DNA from: Microbacterium sp. MYb54
GTDB lineage: Bacteria; Actinomycetota; Actinomycetes; Actinomycetales; Microbacteriaceae
NCBI RefSeq assembly: GCF_002979515.1
Contig: NZ_PCPA01000009.1
Location: 62,001 to 126,000 of the forward strand
DNA length: 64,000 nt
Direction of reading: 5' to 3'
Part shown: positions 26,224 to 34,890 of the stretch, one piece after another
How the letters are laid out: each line of letters starts with the position of its first letter
How positions within the stretch are numbered: position 1 is the stretch's first letter
Position numbers and translations under genes: made by a program
The notes under the pieces: generated by a model
Databases searched by the model: none
Told to the model about the DNA's origin: nothing
The model's input: only the letters and a program-made list of their open reading frames with translations

Positions 26224-28818
26224 ATGACGACCGTCTCCGCGCCTCGCATCGAACATCACCGAGACCCGTCCGGCATCGGCGAATCCCGCCCGCGCCTGAG
26301 CTGGACTCTCACGGATGCTCCCGCCGGCTGGCGCCAGCAGCGCTACGCGGTCACCATGATGCGCCCCGATGGCGAAGAGACGATCGAGGTCGCATCGGCC
26401 GACCAGGTACTGGTTCCCTGGCCGAGCCGCGCACTCGAATCCCGCGAGCGCGTCGCCGTGCAGGTCGCCGTGCAGGGCGTCGACGGCGCCTGGTCTCGCT
26501 CGAGCCCGGAGACCTGGCTCGAGGTCGGATTGCTGCACCCTGCCGACTGGTCGGCGCTCCCGGTCGGCGCCGACCTCGATGAGGACCCGGAGAGCGATGC
26601 CCGACGTGCGACGCTGGTGCGCACCGGATTCCGCGTCGACGGCGAGGTCGCCCGCGCCCGCCTCTACGCCACCGCACACGGTCTGTATGAAGCCGAGATC
26701 AACGGCGTCCGCGTGGGCACCGACACGCTCTCGCCCGGCTGGACCGTCTATCGCGAACGCCTGCGCTACTACACCTACGACGTGACCGACCTGCTCATCG
26801 AGGGCGGGAACGCACTCGGCGCCTGGCTCGGCGACGGCTGGTATCGAGGCCGCCTCGGCTGGCGCGGCGGCTACCGCAATGTCTTCGGCAGCGACCTGTC
26901 CTTCCTCGGCCAGCTGGAGATCACCTATACCGACGGGCGGCGCGAGACCGTCGGGACCGACGGCACCTGGAAGACGGCTCTCTCCCCCATCCTCCGCTCG
27001 GGCATCTACGACGGCGAGGACCACGACGCCCGCGAGGAGCTGCCCGGCTGGTCGACCGGATCGTTCGACGACTCCCGCTGGTTGCCGGTCGCCGTGCGCG
27101 AACGCGACCCGCGAACTCTGGTCGCACCGACCGGCCCGCCGGTCAGGGTGACCGAAGAGGTGGCGCCGATCGCCGTGCTCACCTCGCCCAGCGGCGCCCG
27201 CATCCTCGACTTCGGACAGAACCTCGTCGGTCGGGTCCGCATCCGAGCCACCGGACCGAGCGGCGCGACGGTCACCCTGCGCACCGCCGAGGTGTTGCAG
27301 GACGGCGAGATCTACACGCGCCCGCTGCGCAGTGCACGCTCCAGCGCCGCCTACACGCTCGCCGGTCGCCCGGACGGCGAGGAATGGGAGCCGCGCTTCA
27401 CGTTCCACGGCTTCCGCTACGCCGAGGTCTCCGGATGGCCGGGCGATCTCGATGCGGATGCTGCCGCCGGCGCACTCATCGCACGCGTGCTGCACACCGA
27501 CCTCGAGCGCACCGGATGGTTCACGTGCTCCGACCCACTGGTGGAGCAGCTGCACCAGAACGTCGTGTGGGGCATGCGCGGCAACTTCGTCGACATTCCC
27601 ACCGACTGCCCTCAGCGCGACGAGCGCGTGGGCTGGACGGGTGACATCCAGGTGTTCGGGCCGACGGCATCGACGCTCTTCGATGTCTCAGGGATGCTGT
27701 CGGGGTGGCTCCGCGATGTCGAGGCCGACCAGCTGCCCGACGGCACGGTGCCCTGGTTCGTCCCGGTGATCCCCTCGCACAAGGTGTGGTCCCCGATCCG
27801 ACCCGGAGCCGCCTGGGGCGATGTGGCGACGCTGCTGCCGTGGACCCTGTATCGACGCTTCGGCGACGAAGGAGTCCTGGCGACGCAGTTCGAGAGCGCG
27901 CGACGCTGGGTCGACAAGGTCGCCTCGGTGGCCGGCCCCGACCGCCTGTGGAACGAGGGGTTCCAGCTGGGCGACTGGCTCGACCCCGCCGCTCCCCCGC
28001 AAGACCCGGGTGATGCCCGCACCGACCGGTACCTCGTGGCGACGGCGTACTTCGCGCGGTCGGCGCGAGCTGTCGCCGACATGGCGGGGGTGCTCGACCG
28101 CACCGCCGACGCCGAGCGCTACGGTGCCATCGCCGACGAGGCGGCTGCCGCGTTCCGTGCCGCGTATGTGAAGGCCGACGGCACGATGACCTCGGATGCG
28201 CAGACCGCCTACGCCCTGGCCATCGCCTTCGATCTGCTCGCCGACCAGACGCAGCGCGAGGTGGCGGGAGCACGTCTCGCCGAGCTCGTGCATGTCGCAG
28301 GCAACCGCATCGCGACCGGCTTCGTCGGCACGCCCCTCGTGTGCGATGCCCTCACCAGGACCGGCCACACCGACGCCGCCTACGCCCTGCTGCTGGAGCA
28401 GGGCGTCCCGTCCTGGCTGTACCAGGTGGTGCAGGGAGCGACCACGATCTGGGAGCGGTGGGACGCGATGCTCCCGGACGGCACCGTGAACCCCGGGACC
28501 ATGACCTCGTTCAACCACTACGCGCTGGGAGCCGTGGCCGACTGGCTGCACCGCACCGTCGCCGGGCTCGCCCCCGCAGAACCCGGCTACCGCCGCATCC
28601 GCTTCGCCCCGCGCCCAGGCGGTGGCCTCACTCACGCCTCGGCGACGCAGCGGACTCCGTACGGCGAGGCATCGATCTCCTGGCACATCGAGCAGGATGA
28701 GCTCAGGGTCGATGCCGTGGTCCCGGTCGGCGCGACCGCCGAGCTCGATCTGCCCGGTGTCGCCCCGGAGGAAGTCGGCCACGGCACGCACAAGCGATCC
28801 GTGCCCTTGCCGCGATGA
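26224..28818 (+). CDS. Alpha-L-rhamnosidase, GH78
   Basis: A protein of 864 residues from ATG 26224. Order of parts: N-terminal fibronectin-like and Bac_rhamnosid_N domains (about 1-310), ILDFGQNLVGRVR and FHGFRYAEVSGWPG blocks, then the (alpha/alpha)6 barrel with the family block DCPQRDERVGWTGD near residue 461 and a C-terminal beta domain. No signal peptide, so it should act in the cytosol on imported rhamnosides. Only 23 bp separate it from the channel gene; a CAGGAT hexamer 6 nt before the ATG may be its own leaderless -10. It supplies L-rhamnose to RhaI. Confidence 0.93.
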   Translation: MTTVSAPRIEHHRDPSGIGESRPRLSWTLTDAPAGWRQQRYAVTMMRPDGEETIEVASADQVLVPWPSRALESRERVAVQVAVQGVDGAWSRSSPETWLEVGLLHPADWSALPVGADLDEDPESDARRATLVRTGFRVDGEVARARLYATAHGLYEAEINGVRVGTDTLSPGWTVYRERLRYYTYDVTDLLIEGGNALGAWLGDGWYRGRLGWRGGYRNVFGSDLSFLGQLEITYTDGRRETVGTDGTWKTALSPILRSGIYDGEDHDAREELPGWSTGSFDDSRWLPVAVRERDPRTLVAPTGPPVRVTEEVAPIAVLTSPSGARILDFGQNLVGRVRIRATGPSGATVTLRTAEVLQDGEIYTRPLRSARSSAAYTLAGRPDGEEWEPRFTFHGFRYAEVSGWPGDLDADAAAGALIARVLHTDLERTGWFTCSDPLVEQLHQNVVWGMRGNFVDIPTDCPQRDERVGWTGDIQVFGPTASTLFDVSGMLSGWLRDVEADQLPDGTVPWFVPVIPSHKVWSPIRPGAAWGDVATLLPWTLYRRFGDEGVLATQFESARRWVDKVASVAGPDRLWNEGFQLGDWLDPAAPPQDPGDARTDRYLVATAYFARSARAVADMAGVLDRTADAERYGAIADEAAAAFRAAYVKADGTMTSDAQTAYALAIAFDLLADQTQREVAGARLAELVHVAGNRIATGFVGTPLVCDALTRTGHTDAAYALLLEQGVPSWLYQVVQGATTIWERWDAMLPDGTVNPGTMTSFNHYALGAVADWLHRTVAGLAPAEPGYRRIRFAPRPGGGLTHASATQRTPYGEASISWHIEQDELRVDAVVPVGATAELDLPGVAPEEVGHGTHKRSVPLPR

Positions 28819-28872
28819 GTCCCTCGTGTGCGATGAATCCCTTGTGAAGGAGCCGGCGGCGACCCCTGCCCG

Positions 28873-29880
28873 TCAACCCGCGGTCGACTCCCGCACGACC
28901 AGTTCGGGGCGGAACCGCACCCGGCGCTCGTAGTCGCCGCCGGGATCGCTGATCGAGCGCAGCAGCAGCTCGACCGCGGTGCGCCCGATCAGCTGCGCCG
29001 GCTGCCGCACCGAGGTCAGCGGCACGACGGTGGCGGTCGCGAAGTCGATGTCGTCGTAGCCGACGAGCGCGATGTCCTCGGGAACCCGCAGGGTGCGGAA
29101 CATCGTCAGGGCCTGCAGCAGCCCCACCGCGAGCAGGTCGTTCGCGGCGAAGACGGCATCCGGTCGATGCGCCACCGCACGCGCGGCGATCTCCTCACCG
29201 GCCGCCCGACCGTGCAGCACCGTGAGCGCGGGCATCGAGATCACTTCGAGTGTCGCGCCCGGCACCTCGTCGACCGCGCGCCGAGCTCCTTCGAGGCGGT
29301 GCGCGACCTGCGCGATCGCTCCCGGCCCGCCGACGAAGGCGAGCCGTCGTCGACCGATCTGCAGGAGGTGCTGAGCTGCGAGGAAGCCGCCCTCGACGTC
29401 GTCGACCGACACCGAGCAGAATGTGGATCCCGGCACTTCGCGGTCCACCAGAACCACGGGGATGCCGGCCGCCTGCACGCGCACCAGCTTCTCGATGTCA
29501 TCGGACGCCGGGGTGATGAGCACCCCGTTCACCCGCTGCTCGCGGAACAGGTCGAGGTAGTTGTCCTCCCGCGACGGGCTCTCGTCGCTGTTGCCCAGCA
29601 GCACCGCGAGCGTGTCGTCATCCGCGCGAGCCTCGGCTCCGCGGGCGACATCGGCGAAGAACGGGTTGCCGGCGTCGGGCACGATCAGCCCGATGCTCCG
29701 GCTGCGCCCGGCCCGCAGCTGGCGGGCGGCGTCGTTGCGCACGAAACCGAGCTCCGCGATCACCGCCTGCACACGCTCCACGGTCGCCGCTGCGACCTTG
29801 TCCGGCTGATTCATGACGTTCGACACGGTGCCGACCGACACGCCTGCCGCCGCTGCGACATCGCGCACGCTCACTGCCAC
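28873..29880 (-). CDS. LacI-family repressor, probable rhamnose regulator
   Basis: A protein of 335 residues starting at GTG 29880 with GAGGAG upstream. Helix-turn-helix at 4-24 (VRDVAAAAGVSVGTVSNVMNQP), hinge helix NDAARQLRAGRS, then the periplasmic-binding-type ligand domain (IGLIVPDAGNPFFADVARG, VLVDREVPG). It is divergent from rhaI; a LacI-type palindrome TGAAACGATTCA overlaps the predicted rhaI transcription start. Actinobacterial rhamnose genes are often under LacI-type RhaR proteins, so L-rhamnose control is likely but inferred. Confidence 0.88.
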   Translation of the reverse strand: MAVSVRDVAAAAGVSVGTVSNVMNQPDKVAAATVERVQAVIAELGFVRNDAARQLRAGRSRSIGLIVPDAGNPFFADVARGAEARADDDTLAVLLGNSDESPSREDNYLDLFREQRVNGVLITPASDDIEKLVRVQAAGIPVVLVDREVPGSTFCSVSVDDVEGGFLAAQHLLQIGRRRLAFVGGPGAIAQVAHRLEGARRAVDEVPGATLEVISMPALTVLHGRAAGEEIAARAVAHRPDAVFAANDLLAVGLLQALTMFRTLRVPEDIALVGYDDIDFATATVVPLTSVRQPAQLIGRTAVELLLRSISDPGGDYERRVRFRPELVVRESTAG

Positions 29881-29946
29881 TGCTGCTCCTCGCCGCTACC
29901 GGATGCTGTCCGAGAGTGTACGGCACGCACTCGCAGCGCTCGCATC

Positions 29947-29976
29947 TTGACGCAGGTCGGACGATCGACCTAGCAT
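29947..29976 (+). promoter_or_regulatory. Predicted rhaI promoter
   Basis: A -35 box TTGACG (29947-29952), an 18-nt spacer and a -10 box TAGCAT (29971-29976) place the transcription start near 29983, exactly at the LacI palindrome. Confidence 0.6.
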
Positions 29977-29982
29977 GACCGT

Positions 29983-29994
29983 TGAAACGATTCA
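29983..29994. promoter_or_regulatory. LacI-type operator
   Basis: TGAAACGATTCA is a palindrome with a central CG and one mismatched pair (TGAAAC versus TGAATC), the usual form of LacI-family sites. It lies at the predicted rhaI start point and between the divergent repressor and rhaI. Confidence 0.65.
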
Positions 29995-30029
29995 GATTTC
30001 ACCGACCGCCATCGGGCAGAGGAGCCCCT

Positions 30030-30086
30030 GTGCGTGTCGGTGAAATCCCCCTATCCGCTACCGACAACGAAAGCAGTTCATCGTGA
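30030..30086 (+). CDS. Possible 18-codon leader peptide of rhaI
   Basis: GTG at 30030 has AGAGGAG 5 nt upstream and opens an 18-codon frame, MRVGEIPLSATDNESSSS, whose TGA overlaps the rhaI GTG by 4 bp (GTGA, 30083-30086). rhaI itself has only a weak ribosome-binding site, so translation of rhaI may depend on ribosomes finishing this ORF. There is no protein-level evidence for the peptide; it could be only a coupling device. Confidence 0.45.
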   Translation: MRVGEIPLSATDNESSSS

Positions 30087-31249
30087 GCATCCTGTCCTCC
30101 GACAACCTCGCCGCCCTCGAGGGCCAGGGCATCGAGCTGCCCAGCTGGGCGTTCGGCAACTCCGGCACCCGCTTCAAGGTCTTCGGCACGCCCGGCACGC
30201 CGCGCGACCCGTGGGAGAAGATCGCCGATGCCGCGCAGGTGCACAAGTACACCGCCCTCGCCCCGAGCGTCGCGCTGCACATTCCCTGGGACGTCGTCGA
30301 CTCCTACTCCGACCTCCGATCGCACGCGGAAGATCTCGGGGTCACGCTCGGCACCGTCAACTCGAACACCTTCCAGGACGACGACTACAAGTTCGGCGCC
30401 CTCACGCATGAAGATGCCGCCATCCGTCGGAAGGCCATCGACCACCACCTGGCCTGCATCGACGTGATGGATGCCACGGGCAGCCGCGACCTCAAGATCT
30501 GGCTGGCCGAGGGCTCCAACTACCCTGGCCAGGCCGATCTGCGCGGCCGACAGGACCGCCTGCAGGATTCGCTGCAGAAGATCTACGCACGGCTCGGCGA
30601 CGACCAGCGGCTCGTACTCGAGTACAAGTTCTTCGAGCCCGCGTTCTATCACACCGATGTTCCCGACTGGGGCACCTCCTACGCCCAGGTGAGCTCGCTG
30701 GGCGACAAGGCGATGGTGTGCCTGGACACCGGCCACCATGCTCCCGGCACGAACATCGAGTTCATCGTGATGCAGCTGCTGCGCCTCGGCAAGCTCGGCT
30801 CGTTCGACTTCAACTCGCGCTTCTACGCCGACGACGATCTGATCGTGGGCGCGGCCGACCCGTTCCAGCTGTTCCGCATCCTGTTCGAGGTCATCCGCGG
30901 CGGCGGCCTGAACAACCCCGATGTGGCGTTCATGCTCGACCAGTGCCACAACGTCGAAGACAAGATCCCCGGCCAGATCCGCTCCGTGCTCAACGTGCAG
31001 GAGATGACCGCTCGCGCGCTGCTCGTCGACCGCGACGCCCTCACGGCCGCCCAGAAGTCGGGCGACGTGCTCGCCGCGAACGCCGTCTTCATGGATGCCT
31101 TCTACACGGATGTGCGTCCGGCGCTCGCCGAGTGGCGAGAGTCGCGCGGCCTCGCCGGTGACCCGATGGCAGCGTACGCGGCCTCCGGGTACCAGGAGAA
31201 GATCGCCGCCGAGCGTGTGGGCGGTGTCCAGGCAGGCTGGGGCGCCTGA
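30083..31249 (+). CDS. rhaI: L-rhamnose isomerase RhaI
   Basis: A protein of 388 residues starting at GTG 30083. It is the xylose-isomerase-like TIM barrel of the Pseudomonas stutzeri-type L-rhamnose isomerase (RhaI), not the E. coli RhaA type. Metal-site segments are visible: VLEYKFFEPAFYHTDVPDWG (about 183-200), VCLDTGHHAPGTNIEF and DFNSRFYADDDLIVGAADPFQ. It converts L-rhamnose to L-rhamnulose in the cytosol, feeding the kinase at 51174 and the aldolase at 49031. A hairpin with the convergent xylB ends the transcript. Confidence 0.94.
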   Translation: MSILSSDNLAALEGQGIELPSWAFGNSGTRFKVFGTPGTPRDPWEKIADAAQVHKYTALAPSVALHIPWDVVDSYSDLRSHAEDLGVTLGTVNSNTFQDDDYKFGALTHEDAAIRRKAIDHHLACIDVMDATGSRDLKIWLAEGSNYPGQADLRGRQDRLQDSLQKIYARLGDDQRLVLEYKFFEPAFYHTDVPDWGTSYAQVSSLGDKAMVCLDTGHHAPGTNIEFIVMQLLRLGKLGSFDFNSRFYADDDLIVGAADPFQLFRILFEVIRGGGLNNPDVAFMLDQCHNVEDKIPGQIRSVLNVQEMTARALLVDRDALTAAQKSGDVLAANAVFMDAFYTDVRPALAEWRESRGLAGDPMAAYAASGYQEKIAAERVGGVQAGWGA

Positions 31250-31270
31250 TCTCGACGCCGTCTGAGATCG

Positions 31271-31304
31271 GTACGCCGCCCGTGCTCAGGTGCGGGCGGC
31301 GTAC
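31271..31304. terminator. Bidirectional terminator hairpin
   Basis: A perfect 12-bp stem (GTACGCCGCCCG/CGGGCGGCGTAC) with a 10-nt loop lies between convergent rhaI and xylB and overlaps the last codons of xylB. Confidence 0.75.
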
Positions 31305-32686
31305 TGCTGCCGGATGATCGGGTGGTGGTCGGCCGCGAAGGACCGCGCGTCGCCGTCGTCCCACGACGGACGCTCGCCCGTGAGCGCCCACGCCGCCTGC
31401 ACCGCGGCACCCCGGGCGACGGCCTCGTCGATGCCCGGCACCACGATCGGCACGTCGAACACCTGCGCGGCGATCTGCGAGACCGCCGGATTGCGCGCGG
31501 CCCCGCCGATGAGCAGGATGCGTGCGGCCGGCACTCCGCACCGCCGGATCGCGTCGAGACCGTCGGCGAGACCGCACAGCAGGCCCTCCACTGCGGCACG
31601 GGCCAGCGTCTCGCGCCGCGTCGAGGCGAGCGACATGCCGAACAGGGTCGCTGTGGCATCCGGGCGGTTCGGGGTGCGCTCCCCCTCGAAGTACGGCTGC
31701 AAGACCAGCCCGTCCGCGCCGGGCACTGCTTCCAACGCCAACCTGGCGAGCTCGCCATGATCGACACCGAGCAGCCCGGCGACCGCATCGAGCACCCTCG
31801 CCGCGTTGAGCGTGGCCACGAGGGGCAGGTGGTTCCCGCTCCCGCCGGCGAAGCCCGCGACCACCCCGCTGGGGTCGGCGATGGGGCGTTCGGAAACGGC
31901 GAAGACCGTGCCGCTCGTGCCGATCGAGATCACCGCGTCACCGGGTCGGGCTCCGAGTCCGAGAGCACCGCCGGCGTTGTCGCCCAATCCGGCACCGACC
32001 ACGGCGCCACCGGGCGTGGCCCCCATCCGCTCGGCAGGCCCGAGCACGCGAGGGAGGATCGGGACGCGACCGAACGCCCGCTCGAGCAGACCCCGGTCGT
32101 ACACCCCCGTCGACGCGCTCCAGTATGCGGTGCCGCTGGCGTCGGACCGGTCGGTGGCGAGGGCTGTGAGGTCGGCGCCGAGCTCGCTCACACCCGCGGG
32201 CCCGAAGCCGCGCAGTCGCCAGGAGAGCCAGTCGTGCGGCAGAGCGACGGCTGCGACCCTGGCTGCGTTCGCCGGCTCCCGGTCGCGCAGCCACCGCAGC
32301 TTGGCACCGGTGAACGAGGCGACCGGCACGACCCCGACCCGACGCGCGTACTCCTCGGCGCCGATCTCCGCGACGAGCGCCGCCGCGGAGTCCGCGCTGC
32401 GCACGTCGTTCCACAGGAGCGCGTCGCGGACGACCTGCCCCCGGGCGTCGAGCGCCACGAGTCCATGCTGCTGGGCAGCGATCGAGATCGCGGCGACGTC
32501 GTCCAGCCCGCCGGCGTCGACGATCGCCTGCTGCAGGGCCGACCACCAGGCCTCCGGGTCGACCTCGGTGCCGGACGGATGCGACGCCCGCCCCGAACGT
32601 ACGACCTTCCCGGTCGCGAGGTCGTGCACGGTCACCTTGCAGCTCTGCGTGGACGAATCCACGCCGGCGACGTATGTCGACGGCAT
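31286..32686 (-). CDS. xylB: Xylulokinase
   Basis: A protein of 466 residues from ATG 32686 (AGGGAG 6 nt upstream). FGGY kinase: N-terminal phosphate loop [37 protein letters not shown], the hinge [27 protein letters not shown] and the C-terminal GGAARNP. These match xylulokinase, which forms D-xylulose 5-phosphate. It is the last gene of an operon with a polyol dehydrogenase and a ribose-type ABC importer, so the likely route is polyol uptake, oxidation to D-xylulose, and phosphorylation. Confidence 0.9.
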   Translation of the reverse strand: MPSTYVAGVDSSTQSCKVTVHDLATGKVVRSGRASHPSGTEVDPEAWWSALQQAIVDAGGLDDVAAISIAAQQHGLVALDARGQVVRDALLWNDVRSADSAAALVAEIGAEEYARRVGVVPVASFTGAKLRWLRDREPANAARVAAVALPHDWLSWRLRGFGPAGVSELGADLTALATDRSDASGTAYWSASTGVYDRGLLERAFGRVPILPRVLGPAERMGATPGGAVVGAGLGDNAGGALGLGARPGDAVISIGTSGTVFAVSERPIADPSGVVAGFAGGSGNHLPLVATLNAARVLDAVAGLLGVDHGELARLALEAVPGADGLVLQPYFEGERTPNRPDATATLFGMSLASTRRETLARAAVEGLLCGLADGLDAIRRCGVPAARILLIGGAARNPAVSQIAAQVFDVPIVVPGIDEAVARGAAVQAAWALTGERPSWDDGDARSFAADHHPIIRQQYAART

Positions 32687-32710
32687 CCGCTTCTCCCTCA
32701 TCCGTGAACG

Positions 32711-32752
32711 ACCCGAGCCGCGAAGACGCCGAAGCATCCTCGCGGCTCGGGT
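32711..32752 (-). terminator. Hairpin between receptor gene and xylB
   Basis: A perfect 13-bp stem (ACCCGAGCCGCGA/TCGCGGCTCGGGT) with a 16-nt loop begins 8 bp after the receptor stop on the minus strand. It probably reduces read-through into xylB and protects the receptor mRNA end. Confidence 0.6.
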
Positions 32753-32759
32753 TCGGCCG

Positions 32760-33833
32760 TCACTCAGTCTGGCCGGTGAGGCCCTCGTAGGCGATGTTGC
32801 CGCTCTTGAGGTTCTTGTTGGTCATGTCGCTGAGGCCCTTCAGGAACGCGTCGCGCTCGGTGACGACGTGGCCGATCGCCTCGTCGACGTTGTCCTTCGT
32901 GATCGCGGGCATCAGGTAGATCGGGTTCTCCTTGACGTCCTCCCCGCGCACGATGGCCGCCGCATACGCGACGCCGGCCGAGAGCTCGACCGTGCCGTTC
33001 TGCAGCGAGGTGCCGATGAAGTCGCCGTTCTTGACGGCTTCGAGGCCATCGGCGATGCCGTCGATGCCGACGATCGGCACGTCGGTCATGCCCGCTTCCT
33101 TGAGTGCCTGCAGGGCGCCGAGGCCCATGTCGTCGTTCTGGGCGATCACGCCGTCGATGTCGTCGCCGAAGGCCGAGATCCAGTTGCTGACCTTGTTGAC
33201 GGCCTCATCGCGCTTCCAGTTCGCGGTGTCCTTGGCGAGGACCTTCACGTCGGGGTTCTCGGCGAGGACGTTGTCGATGCCCTTGCCGCGGTTGATCTCG
33301 CCCGAACCGCCGAGCGGCCCCTGCAGGATGATGACGTTGCCCTTGCCGCCGATGGCATCCATCATCATCTGCGCCTCCTGCTCGCCGGCGGCGACGTCGT
33401 CCGGCTGCACCGATCCGGTGAGGTCTTCGCTGTTCAGCGAGGCATTGACGTCGAAGAAGGGGATGTCGGCAGCCTTCGCCGCGGCGATCTGCGGCTGCAG
33501 CGAATCGGCCTGCACAGGGATCACCACGATGGCGTCGACGCCTGCTGTGACGTACTGGTCGATCTGGCTCGCCTGGGTGTTGACGTCGAGGCCCGCGGAG
33601 TTCCACAGGATCTCGATGTTGTTCTCGTCTGCGTAACGCTCGATGCCTTCTTTGCCCTCGGTGACGAACGATGACATGTCGTAGACGCTGACGCCGATGG
33701 TGATGCGCTCCTGACCGCTGTCGTCGCCGCCGGCGTTCGCGTTCGGGTCGCCGGCGCCGCACCCGGCGAGCATCAGCGCTGCGACGGAGGTGACGGCGAA
33801 AGCCGCGGCGATGCGGCTCTTCTTGGTGAACAT
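32760..33833 (-). CDS. Sugar/polyol ABC lipoprotein receptor
   Basis: A protein of 357 residues, Peripla_BP_4 (RbsB) family, with a lipoprotein signal: MFTKKSRIA, hydrophobic core, lipobox MLAGC with cysteine 25. Core motifs include [54 protein letters not shown] and [19 protein letters not shown]. It binds the substrate for the permease and ATPase encoded upstream in the same operon. Polyol binding is inferred from the dehydrogenase. GAGAGGAA precedes the ATG. Confidence 0.9.
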   Translation of the reverse strand: MFTKKSRIAAAFAVTSVAALMLAGCGAGDPNANAGGDDSGQERITIGVSVYDMSSFVTEGKEGIERYADENNIEILWNSAGLDVNTQASQIDQYVTAGVDAIVVIPVQADSLQPQIAAAKAADIPFFDVNASLNSEDLTGSVQPDDVAAGEQEAQMMMDAIGGKGNVIILQGPLGGSGEINRGKGIDNVLAENPDVKVLAKDTANWKRDEAVNKVSNWISAFGDDIDGVIAQNDDMGLGALQALKEAGMTDVPIVGIDGIADGLEAVKNGDFIGTSLQNGTVELSAGVAYAAAIVRGEDVKENPIYLMPAITKDNVDEAIGHVVTERDAFLKGLSDMTNKNLKSGNIAYEGLTGQTE

Positions 33834-33882
33834 GGGATTCCTCTCGTTGGGTGGTGCGATGAAGCAGGGTCTTCTTCGATGG

Positions 33883-34890
33883 CTAGCGGCTTCGTCGTCG
33901 GGTCGCCCACACGTCGACGGCGACCGCCGCCACGATGAGCACGCCCTTGATGACCTTCTGCCAGTAGGCGGGAACGGTCAGGATGTCGAGACCGTTGTTG
34001 AGGGTCTGGATGAGGAGTAGACCCAGGGCCGTGCCCCAGATGGAGCCGCGTCCACCGAGCAGGCTCGCTCCACCGATGACGACGGCCGCGATCGCGTCGA
34101 GCTCGTAGCCGACTCCGAGGTTGGGCGCCCCGAGCGTGACGCGGCTGGCGAGCATGACACCGGAGATCCCGGCCAGCATGCCGGAGATGGCGTACACGCT
34201 GAAGATGGTGCGACCGACGTTGATGCCGGCGATGCCCGCGGCGACGGGGTTGCCGCCGATCGCGTAGACGCGCATGCCCCAGGTGGTGCGGCGCATCACG
34301 ATGGCAAGACCCAGGATTCCGACGATCATCAGGATGACCGGCAGCGTGAGGCCGCCGAACTGGGCGTTGGCGATACGGGAGAAGTCGGCCGGCAGTCCCG
34401 TGATCGGGGCGCCGTTGCCCGCGACATAGGCGATGCCGGACGCGAGCGTCAGCATCCCGAGCGTCGCGATGAAGGGCGGCACCTTGATCACCGACACCAC
34501 GAAGCCGTTGATCGCACCGGCGATGAAGCCGACGACGACACCGGCGACGATCGCGAGCCAGATCTGATCGGGGAAGGCCTTGGCCGTGAGGCTGCCGAAC
34601 ACGGCGGCCGCGGCGATCACGCTGCCGACGGACAGGTCGATGCCCCCGGTGAGGATCACGAGCGTCTGCCCGAGCGCGATCAGGGCGAACGGGGCTGCGG
34701 CGACGAGGATGGTCTGCAGGTTGTCGACCGTGCCGAAGCGCGCGCTGCGGTAGAGGAAGAACGCGATGATGAGCACCATCACGATCACCATCGCGTAGCG
34801 GATCGCGAGGTCGCCGAACCAGGTCGGGCTGAAGCGCTTCACGCCCGACTCGGGGACGAAGGTCTGCGAGGCGGTTCGGGTGTCGGTCAT
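33883..34890 (-). CDS. Ribose-type ABC permease
   Basis: A protein of 335 residues, BPD_transp_2 (RbsC/XylH) family, about 9-10 membrane segments. Family landmarks: [14 protein letters not shown] (about 110), [23 protein letters not shown], and [20 protein letters not shown], followed by [17 protein letters not shown]. One permease presumably works as a homodimer with the duplicated ATPase, as in ribose importers. The start overlaps the ATPase stop by 4 bp. Confidence 0.92.
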   Translation of the reverse strand: MTDTRTASQTFVPESGVKRFSPTWFGDLAIRYAMVIVMVLIIAFFLYRSARFGTVDNLQTILVAAAPFALIALGQTLVILTGGIDLSVGSVIAAAAVFGSLTAKAFPDQIWLAIVAGVVVGFIAGAINGFVVSVIKVPPFIATLGMLTLASGIAYVAGNGAPITGLPADFSRIANAQFGGLTLPVILMIVGILGLAIVMRRTTWGMRVYAIGGNPVAAGIAGINVGRTIFSVYAISGMLAGISGVMLASRVTLGAPNLGVGYELDAIAAVVIGGASLLGGRGSIWGTALGLLLIQTLNNGLDILTVPAYWQKVIKGVLIVAAVAVDVWATRRRSR

